Below are positions 1 through 4,587 of a stretch of DNA of 8,097 nucleotides, piece after piece; the stretch's first letter is position 1, and each line of letters begins with the position of its first letter. The position numbers and the translations under genes are program-made. The notes beneath the pieces were generated by a model. The model saw only the letters and a program-made list of their open reading frames with translations, searched no databases and had not been told where the DNA came from. Source of the stretch: Deltaproteobacteria bacterium (GTDB lineage Bacteria; Desulfobacterota; Anaeroferrophillalia; Anaeroferrophillales; Tharpellaceae); the NCBI GenBank assembly GCA_013153415.1, contig JAADEO010000141.1:1-8097 (forward strand), read 5' to 3'.

Positions 1-85
1 TCAGCTTTTTGGCGCCTAGCATCTGGAGCTTTTTACTTTGCCATCCCGTTTTTTGCGAAAATCCGATTTGTTACGAGTTCATCAT
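1..85 (-). repeat. Truncated end of a probable dispersed intergenic repeat
   Basis: Non-coding DNA downstream of the protease gene. On the plus strand it contains AGCTTTTT twice (3-10 and 27-34, period 24), separated by a GGCGCC palindrome and TAGCATCTGG, then a TTTTTTGCGAAAA stretch near 50-62, and ends with TTACGAGTTCATCA (71-84). The order CAGCTTTTT, GGCGCC, CATCTGG, CTTTTTAC and finally TTACGAGTTCATC matches, from memory, a palindromic intergenic repeat scattered through Desulfobacterota genomes. That match is recollection, not a database result. The unit is cut by the window edge, so its other end and any inverted terminal repeat cannot be seen. It may also serve as the 3' boundary of the leftward transcript. 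Confidence 0.5.
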
Positions 86-95
86 CTCTTAGATG
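83..95 (-). other. Small hairpin just downstream of the protease gene
   Basis: CATCT (83-87) and AGATG (91-95) form a perfect 5-bp stem with a 3-base loop, about 10 bases past the stop codon on the minus strand. No T-tract follows on that strand, so it is a poor intrinsic terminator. It could stabilise the 3' end of the message or be chance. Confidence 0.25.
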
Positions 96-104
96 GCGAC
101 TTTT

Positions 105-629
105 CTACCGGCCGCCCTTGTTGATGTCGACATCAACCACGAAATCCCCACTCAGCCAGTCACGGCCGATCAGCAGTTTGTAGGTCATGGCTTCACGGTT
201 TCGGAGGTTGACCTTGATCTTCTTGCTGATACCCTGCCAGCGCAGGGTCAGGGGGATCATATAGCGGGTTTCCACTCCCTGGGCGTTGCGGACCTGGAGG
301 GCGTCGACGATGGTGGTTTCGAGGTGGCGTTTCTCGCCCTTGGCGTTGATGACGTCAAGGGAGATTCTTTTGCCGATATTCTCTTTCTTGACCGGTGCCG
401 GGTTTTCGATCCTGATATTCTGGGCGTTGATCGAAGTGGTCCGGGCCCCGGTGTCGATCCGGGCGACGAAATCGAGGTCGGCCTCGACCACGTGGATGAC
501 TTCAGTGGCGCCGACAGTCTTCTTGTGTTTCAGTTTGCCGGCTTCGACACTTCCAGGCTGATTCAGGAGCAGGGCCGCGCCGAACATGATCGCGATGATG
601 AAAAACCGTTTACGGATTATCTGTGACAT
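105..629 (-). CDS. Exported retropepsin-like protease (RimK/LysX-associated 'ATP-dependent zinc protease' family, PF05618)
   Basis: A 174-residue protein. Residues 1-30 form a signal peptide: a basic SQIIRKR start, a hydrophobic core, and likely cleavage after SVEA. The mature part carries the aspartic-protease-like motif RIDTGARTTS (Asp59 in D-T-G) and the family's C-terminal signature IGRDWL (154-159). The family is often annotated as ATP-dependent zinc protease, but D-T-G and the single-domain size fit a retropepsin fold working as a homodimer. Substrate is unknown; the signal peptide places it outside the cytoplasm. The ATG at 629 is preceded by GGGGAGAA at suitable spacing, so the much longer frame running upstream into the neighbouring gene is not the real protein. 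It lies 38 bases after the SlyB-like lipoprotein gene, probably on the same transcript. Family assignment is fairly secure; activity is inferred. Confidence 0.83.
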   Translation of the reverse strand: MSQIIRKRFFIIAIMFGAALLLNQPGSVEAGKLKHKKTVGATEVIHVVEADLDFVARIDTGARTTSINAQNIRIENPAPVKKENIGKRISLDVINAKGEKRHLETTIVDALQVRNAQGVETRYMIPLTLRWQGISKKIKVNLRNREAMTYKLLIGRDWLSGDFVVDVDINKGGR

Positions 630-667
630 GGTCTGTTCTCCCCGGGAGGTGGAAAATTGGCTGCCGG

Positions 668-1141
668 CTACTGTCTGACGCGCAGAGTTCCGTCCGGGCT
701 CTCCAGGAGTCTTACCCGGTCGCCGACCCGGAAATAATTGGCTTCCTGGTCTTTCTCCTGGACCACGGCCAGCACCCGGCCATCCTCCAGCTTGATCGTG
801 AATTCGAGAGCCGGTTTGGTGCCGGCCTGATCCTCGATGAGATTGCCGGCCGCAGCTCCGGCCAGAGCGCCGCCGACCGCCGCCAGCGTACTGCCGGCAC
901 CGTGGCCGATGGTGCTTCCGGCAACCCCGCCGGCGACTCCGCCCAGGATCGTGCCGAGGCCGGAATTCTGAGCTTTGATGGTTGCCGGCCGGATGTCGAT
1001 GATAGTGCCGTAGTAGACATTCAGGGATTGCTGGGCTTGACCTCTGGTATAGACCTGGCCAGTTTGGGGAGTCAGGCAGCCGGCCAGTCCCAGAAGGGCG
1101 ACCATGATTACTGGGAATGCAAGTTTCGTTAGTGATTTCAA
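668..1141 (-). CDS. SlyB-like glycine-zipper outer-membrane lipoprotein
   Basis: A 157-residue lipoprotein. I choose the TTG at 1141 because AAGGAG sits 6 bases upstream and gives a compact lipoprotein signal ending in the lipobox LAGC (Cys22). The upstream in-frame start at 1174 is also TTG, has no comparable ribosome site, and would add 11 polar residues before the signal. After the lipid anchor come a short segment with YYGTIIDIRPATI (43-55), a glycine zipper around residues 61-99 (many GxxxG spacings, G/A-rich) and a C-terminal beta-rich part with LEDGR, AVVQE and GDRVRLL. This layout matches the SlyB/17-kDa antigen (PCP) family, lipoproteins that associate with the outer membrane and support envelope integrity. 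The exported protease gene follows directly. Its leader holds two dyads and a strong hairpin. Confidence 0.87.
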   Translation of the reverse strand: MKSLTKLAFPVIMVALLGLAGCLTPQTGQVYTRGQAQQSLNVYYGTIIDIRPATIKAQNSGLGTILGGVAGGVAGSTIGHGAGSTLAAVGGALAGAAAGNLIEDQAGTKPALEFTIKLEDGRVLAVVQEKDQEANYFRVGDRVRLLESPDGTLRVRQ

Positions 1142-1145
1142 GGCG

Positions 1146-1151
1146 TTCTCC
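1146..1151 (-). promoter_or_regulatory. Shine-Dalgarno that fixes the TTG start of the SlyB-like gene
   Basis: Read on the minus strand the sequence is AAAGGAGAACGCCTTGAAATC. The AAGGAG core stands 6-7 bases before TTG, close to ideal spacing. No other candidate start in frame has such a site. Confidence 0.72.
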
Positions 1152-1179
1152 TTTGTGTCTCGAGATGTCGTCAAATCGC

Positions 1180-1207
1180 CGCAGGAAGCTTGAAAGCTTT
1201 TCCTGCG
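1180..1207 (-). other. Strong 5'-UTR hairpin ahead of the SlyB-like gene
   Basis: CGCAGGAA (1180-1187) and TTCCTGCG (1200-1207) are perfect inverted arms. Inside them AAGCTT occurs twice and can extend the stem with a small bulge. The hairpin ends about 38 bases before the TTG start and lies downstream of the candidate -10. No T-tract follows on the minus strand, so it is not a simple terminator for the upstream peroxiredoxin unit. It may act as a leader stem affecting mRNA stability or translation. On the plus strand it is followed by CTCTTTT, but no plus-strand gene lies there. Confidence 0.5.
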
Positions 1208-1212
1208 CTCTT

Positions 1213-1256
1213 TTAGACAATTCTAATAAAATCAGTCCTATTTTAACTCAGGTTAA
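1213..1256 (-). promoter_or_regulatory. Candidate promoter with two overlapping dyads
   Basis: Two perfect 5-4-5 inverted repeats are present: TTAGA/TCTAA at 1213-1226 and TTAAC/GTTAA at 1243-1256. Both have the form TTA-N8-TAA, and their centres are exactly 30 bp apart. Read leftward, a possible -35 TTAAAA (1246-1241) and -10 TAGAAT (1225-1220) are separated by 15 bases, so one dyad covers the -10 and the other overlaps the -35. The stretch is much more A+T-rich than its surroundings. A dimeric repressor or activator binding both sites is an inference; I cannot name the regulator. The first dyad has a loose resemblance to Fur/PerR-type boxes, too weak to assign. Confidence 0.4.
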
Positions 1257-1295
1257 CACCAAGATCAAGGGAAATTTATCCTGATACCGCTTCCA

Positions 1296-1925
1296 TCACT
1301 GTTTCGCCCGGATCAGGACCGGTTGGGCGGAAATTGCGGCCAGAGCCTCATTGAGGTCATCGAGCGGCGGGCGTTCATTGATATCGTGGATATCGATATA
1401 GCGGATGAGGCCCTGGCGGTCGATGATGAAAATGGCCCTTTCGGCGGTCCCGTTGCGACGTAAAACCCCGTACTCTTTGCAGACCCGGCCGTGAGGCCAG
1501 AAATCGGAGAGAACCGGAAACCAGAGATCGCCCATGCCCTTGATCCAGGCATACTGCGAGGGGAGGTTGTCGGTTGAGATGCCCAGGACCATGGCATTGT
1601 ACTTTTTGAACATCGCCTCGGCCATGTTGTACATTGGCCACTGGGCCGAACAGACCGGGGTGAAGGCCGCCGGCACGAACGAAAGAACCACCAGTTTGCG
1701 GTTTCTGAAAGAAGAGAGGGTGACCGGTTTGCCGGCTACCGCTGGCAGGGTGAAATCGGGAGCCGGGTCGCCGACTTTAAGAAGGCTCCGGTTTTCCCGG
1801 GGAGTCAGGTGGGGGACCTGGTAGATGAGCTCCTTTTCCAGTCCTGCGGCCAAACGGGGCAGAACGAGCGTCAGTAGCAGGGTGCATGCAGCCAGAAGGG
1901 AAAGCGATCTTTTGCCGGTCAGCAT
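1296..1925 (-). CDS. Exported AhpC/TSA-family peroxiredoxin (AhpE/BCP-like)
   Basis: A 209-residue thiol peroxidase with an N-terminal export signal (residues 1-28: KRSLS, then a hydrophobic stretch, likely cleavage after RLAA). The peroxiredoxin fold starts at GDPAPDFTLP (52-61). The peroxidatic site is Pro85-x3-Thr89-x2-Cys92 (PAAFTPVC), and the supporting Arg is probably Arg163 in ERAIFIID. SDFWPHGRVCKEYGV (from 140) resembles the AhpE region and contains a second cysteine, Cys149, that could act as resolving residue. It would reduce hydrogen peroxide or organic peroxides in the periplasm. The ATG has AAGGAG 8 bases upstream. It is the last gene of a run with the thioredoxin-fold lipoprotein (26-base gap), a candidate electron donor. 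Family is secure; subclass and resolving Cys are inferred. Confidence 0.9.
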   Translation of the reverse strand: MLTGKRSLSLLAACTLLLTLVLPRLAAGLEKELIYQVPHLTPRENRSLLKVGDPAPDFTLPAVAGKPVTLSSFRNRKLVVLSFVPAAFTPVCSAQWPMYNMAEAMFKKYNAMVLGISTDNLPSQYAWIKGMGDLWFPVLSDFWPHGRVCKEYGVLRRNGTAERAIFIIDRQGLIRYIDIHDINERPPLDDLNEALAAISAQPVLIRAKQ

Positions 1926-1951
1926 CGGGGGACTCCTTTTTCAGATCCTCA

Positions 1952-2530
1952 TTAGGGTCGTCGGGCCGTTTTCTGCTTGCGCAGAAGTTTTTGCGTGATT
2001 TCGATGAGTTCTTCCGGCGTTGAGAGAATGCCGGCTTCCTGGTGGAGTATCCGGCTTCCTCCCCCGGAGTCGGGTTCGATGATGTAGAGGGTCGGGGTCG
2101 CATCGACCCGCAGCAGGGTGCCGCCGGGATCGGGAATAATCGGGAAAGGCACCTGGTAGCGTTCCTTGTAGAGGCCGGTTTCGAAGGGGGTGTTGCCCAG
2201 GGCGATAGCGAAAATCCGGACCTGGTCCTGAAGTCCGCGCTCTGCTAGAAGCCTGTAGAAAGCGTCCATTTTCGGAGCTTCCCGCTGGCAGTGAGGGCAC
2301 TGCGCCATGATGATCTCGATGACTGTCAGGCGGCTCTTGAGGTCGTTAAACGAAAAATGTCCGGCCGAGTCTTTGAGGCCAAGATAGTTTCGTTCCGCAG
2401 GCAGAGTCGGGGCCGGGATCGAGAGCTCCGGCAGTGAAGTCGGCCGGGAGCCGGGGGCAATCGCGGTGCAGGCGGCCAGCAGGCCGCCCAAAATCACCAG
2501 GGTCAGCAGCCTGATCGGAGACCCGGTCAT
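1952..2530 (-). CDS. Thioredoxin-fold (TlpA/DsbE-like) lipoprotein with CPHC active site
   Basis: A 192-residue lipoprotein. The signal ends with lipobox LAAC (Cys21), followed by a Pro/Ser-rich linker (about 22-45) and a thioredoxin-like domain. The redox site is Cys78-Pro-His-Cys81 (AQCPHCQREAP); the cis-proline loop is at Pro146 in DATPTLYII. Between them lies an insertion-type helix segment around YRLLAERGL, as in TlpA/ResA-like proteins. CPHC is the active-site dipeptide of DsbA, so a strong oxidant is possible, but the fold looks more TlpA-like and a reductase role for the downstream peroxiredoxin is equally plausible. Its ATG overlaps the stop of the upstream AIM24 gene by one base (TAATG) and has only a weak ribosome site, so translation is probably coupled to that gene. 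Confidence 0.86.
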   Translation of the reverse strand: MTGSPIRLLTLVILGGLLAACTAIAPGSRPTSLPELSIPAPTLPAERNYLGLKDSAGHFSFNDLKSRLTVIEIIMAQCPHCQREAPKMDAFYRLLAERGLQDQVRIFAIALGNTPFETGLYKERYQVPFPIIPDPGGTLLRVDATPTLYIIEPDSGGGSRILHQEAGILSTPEELIEITQKLLRKQKTARRP

Positions 2531-3318
2531 TATTTGCCGTCCAGCAGACGGCCGATGCCGCCCAGCAGGGAGCCTTCACCCTTGTCGCTGCCCCCGGCAG
2601 CCGGGGCGTGGGCCAGAATGCGGTCGGCCATCCGGGAAAAAGGCAGACTCTGCAGGTAGACGGTGCCGCTGCCGCTCAAAGTGGCGAGAAAAATCCCTTC
2701 ACCACCGAAAAACATCGATTTCAAACCGCCTACTCGCTGAATGTCGTAGTCTATGCCGGGGCTGAAGCCGACCAGGCAGCCGGTATCGACCAGCAGGGTG
2801 TCGTTGTTGAGCTCTTTCTTGATGACCGTGCCGCCGGCGTGAATAAAGGCCATGCCGTCACCTTCCAGTTTTTGCAGGATGAAGCCTTCACCGCCGAAAA
2901 AACCGACACCCAGCTTGCGGCTGAAAGTGATGCCGACCCGGGTGCCGAGCGCGGCGCAGAGGAAGGCGTCTTTCTGGCAGGTGAATTCGCCGCCGATCGT
3001 CGCCAGGTCGAGCGGGATGATCTTGCCGGGGTAGGGAGCCGCGAAAGCGACCGAGGCTTTGCCGTCGCCGTTGTTGGTGAAATGGGTGAGGAAGATCGAT
3101 TCGCCGGTCAGAACCCGTTTGCCGACGCCTTTCATGAGACCGAAAAAGCCCTCTTCGGTCTCGGAGCCGTCACCCATTTTGGCCTCGAAGGCAATGCCGT
3201 TATCCATATAATTCATGGCCCCGGCTTCGGCGATAACGGTTTCATCGGGATCGAGTTCAACCTCGACGATCTGCATATCATCACCGATAATCCGGTAGTC
3301 AACTTCGTGGCAGCGCAT
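2530..3318 (-). CDS. AIM24 / TIGR00266 family protein
   Basis: A 262-residue cytoplasmic-type protein without signal peptide or membrane segment. It matches the AIM24 family (PF01987, TIGR00266): an early VELDPDETVIAEAGAMNYM segment (20-38), KGVGKRVLTGESIFLTHFTN (63-82), and two copies of FFGGEG (140-145 and 203-208), each followed by a glycine-rich beta segment. The tail is Gly/Leu-rich (GSLLGGIGRLLDGK), as is common in the family. The beta-rich repeats suggest a trimeric double-stranded beta-helix core. Biochemical function is unknown; the yeast relative is a mitochondrial protein that affects inner-membrane organisation. The ATG is preceded by AAGGAG at 8 bases. It heads the run that continues into the thiol lipoprotein and peroxiredoxin genes. 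Confidence 0.92.
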   Translation of the reverse strand: MRCHEVDYRIIGDDMQIVEVELDPDETVIAEAGAMNYMDNGIAFEAKMGDGSETEEGFFGLMKGVGKRVLTGESIFLTHFTNNGDGKASVAFAAPYPGKIIPLDLATIGGEFTCQKDAFLCAALGTRVGITFSRKLGVGFFGGEGFILQKLEGDGMAFIHAGGTVIKKELNNDTLLVDTGCLVGFSPGIDYDIQRVGGLKSMFFGGEGIFLATLSGSGTVYLQSLPFSRMADRILAHAPAAGGSDKGEGSLLGGIGRLLDGK

Positions 3319-3374
3319 AGGTTTTCTCCTTATTCAAATCAGGGTTGGTTGGTAAACTTCATTTCAGCCCTTCA

Positions 3375-3402
3375 ATCTAACAAAAGTGTTCTGATAAAAC
3401 AA
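3375..3402 (-). promoter_or_regulatory. Candidate promoter for the AIM24-thiol lipoprotein-peroxiredoxin run
   Basis: On the minus strand TTGTTT (3402-3397) and TTAGAT (3380-3375) are separated by 16 bases, with A+T-rich DNA just upstream (3401-3412) that could act as an UP-type element. Transcription would start around 3368, giving a leader of about 50 bases before the AIM24 start. Match to sigma-70 consensus is only moderate. Confidence 0.33.
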
Positions 3403-3445
3403 TAAATAAAATAGCTGCCGGCGCTGGGCCGGGGCCGGGTGAAGA

Positions 3446-3492
3446 TTGTCAAAAACGGTTTGTTTTTGGTTGACAAATTGTTGAAAATAAAC
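3446..3492 (+). promoter_or_regulatory. Inverted repeat and probable promoter region of the pldB-like / glutamate dehydrogenase pair
   Basis: TTGTC-AAAAAC (3446-3456) pairs with GTTTTT-GGTT-GACAA (3462-3476) around a 5-base loop, leaving a 4-base bulge. The right arm includes a perfect TTGACA (3470-3475), but no good -10 lies 16-18 bases beyond it. An alternative is TTGTTT (3460-3465) with GAAAAT (3483-3488) at 17 bases. The local A+T-rich patch within G+C-rich DNA and the dyad make this the likely regulatory region; the exact promoter is uncertain. Confidence 0.33.
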
Positions 3493-3521
3493 GACAGTCT
3501 CCGGAGAAAAGAGGTTTGGGT

Positions 3522-4583
3522 GTGGGAGGAAAGCTGTTTCTGAGCGCTTTTTTACTGGCTACGGGTCTGTTGATGGCGAGTTGTGTTCCAGGTGTTGCGG
3601 CCCCACCGGACGGGGCGGCCAGCGAAGTCAGCCGGCTGTTGCCGGAAATGGAGATCGGCACCTTCACCGGTTGTCGCGGGGTCGAGATCGTTTACGGTGT
3701 CCGCCGGGTGCCCGCCAGTCGGGCGACGGTGGTGATCGTCAACGGCCGTAACGAGACTTTTGTCAAATACCGTGAGACGATCGCTTTCCTGGCCGCCGCC
3801 GGTTTTTCGGTCTGGGCCTACGATCATCGCGGCCAGGGGTTTTCCGGTCGCCTGCTGGCCGATCCCGAGAAAGGTCATGTCGAAAGCTATGATGACTATG
3901 TCGCCGACCTCGATCATCTGCTGACCCGGATCGTCAAGGCCGATCCCGCCGGTTGTCTCCTGCTGGCCCACTCGATGGGCGGCACCATCGCCCTGCTCCA
4001 TCAGTTGCGTCATCCCGGCCTTGTTGCCGGCCTGGCGCTGAGTTCGCCGATGCTCGGTTTTCCCACCGATCCCTGGCCGGCTTGCCTGGTGCCGCCAATG
4101 CTGACTCTGCTCGATCTTCTCGGTTTCGGCCGTAGTTACATAATCGGTGGCGGCCCTTTCCGGCCGGAGCCTTATGCGTCCGACAATGTGCTGACCTCGG
4201 ACCGTGAACATTACGAGGCCAACCAGCGCCTGATGCGGGATCATCCCCGGATTCGGCTCGGCGCGCCGACCAATAACTGGGTTCGCCAGTCCCTGGCCGC
4301 GATCGCCGAGATCCGGGCCGGGGCCGGCCGGATCGGGATCCCTCTGCTGCTCCTCCAGGCCGGGAACGACCGGGTGGTCGACAACCGGGCCCAGAAGGAT
4401 TTCTGTCGTCGTTGTCCGGGGTGCCGGCTGGTGCCGATGGCCGGATCGCAACATGAGATTCTCATGGAAAAACCCGCGATCCGGGAAACCGCCCGACGAA
4501 TGATTGTTGAATTTTTCAACCGGGTGATCTCCGGGGCCGGCCGGCCCGACCCGGGAGAAAAAAACGAAAAGGGAAAGGAATAG
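3522..4583 (+). CDS. pldB: PldB-like lysophospholipase / monoglyceride lipase-type alpha/beta hydrolase, probable lipoprotein
   Basis: A 353-residue alpha/beta hydrolase. Motifs match E. coli lysophospholipase L2 closely as I recall it: YDHRGQGFSGRLLADPEKGH, the nucleophile elbow AHSMGG (Ser151), GAPTNNWVRQS, the acid loop QAGNDRVVDNR (Asp283) and QHEILMEK (His311). These supply a full Ser-Asp-His triad. It would remove the remaining acyl chain from lysophospholipids or monoacylglycerols. The N-terminus has a short hydrophobic signal ending MASC (Cys21), an acceptable if imperfect lipobox, so membrane anchoring is likely. I prefer the GTG at 3522, which has AGAGG 7 bases upstream; a TTG at 3516 adds only two residues. 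The glutamate dehydrogenase gene follows after 4 bases. Symbol rests on motif similarity, and a broader monoacylglycerol lipase role is possible. Confidence 0.84.
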   Translation: MGGKLFLSAFLLATGLLMASCVPGVAAPPDGAASEVSRLLPEMEIGTFTGCRGVEIVYGVRRVPASRATVVIVNGRNETFVKYRETIAFLAAAGFSVWAYDHRGQGFSGRLLADPEKGHVESYDDYVADLDHLLTRIVKADPAGCLLLAHSMGGTIALLHQLRHPGLVAGLALSSPMLGFPTDPWPACLVPPMLTLLDLLGFGRSYIIGGGPFRPEPYASDNVLTSDREHYEANQRLMRDHPRIRLGAPTNNWVRQSLAAIAEIRAGAGRIGIPLLLLQAGNDRVVDNRAQKDFCRRCPGCRLVPMAGSQHEILMEKPAIRETARRMIVEFFNRVISGAGRPDPGEKNEKGKE

Positions 4584-4587
4584 TATC

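Noticed and set aside
105..1220. A 371-residue version of the protease reaching back through the lipoprotein gene
   Set aside because: Its first 197 residues are Arg/Gly/Ser/Pro-rich out-of-frame translation of the lipoprotein gene. The internal ATG at 629 has its own ribosome site and signal peptide.
1227..1295. A terminator between the peroxiredoxin and the SlyB-like gene
   Set aside because: No stable stem followed by a T-tract is visible on the minus strand; read-through into the next unit remains possible.
1884..1925. LAAC near the start of the peroxiredoxin as a lipobox (Cys14)
   Set aside because: The hydrophobic stretch before it is too short and the hydrophobic core continues well beyond the cysteine, so a signal peptidase I type signal is more likely.
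2608..3405. A 265-codon plus-strand frame antisense to the AIM24 gene
   Set aside because: The minus strand encodes a clear AIM24 protein; the plus frame shows no motif.
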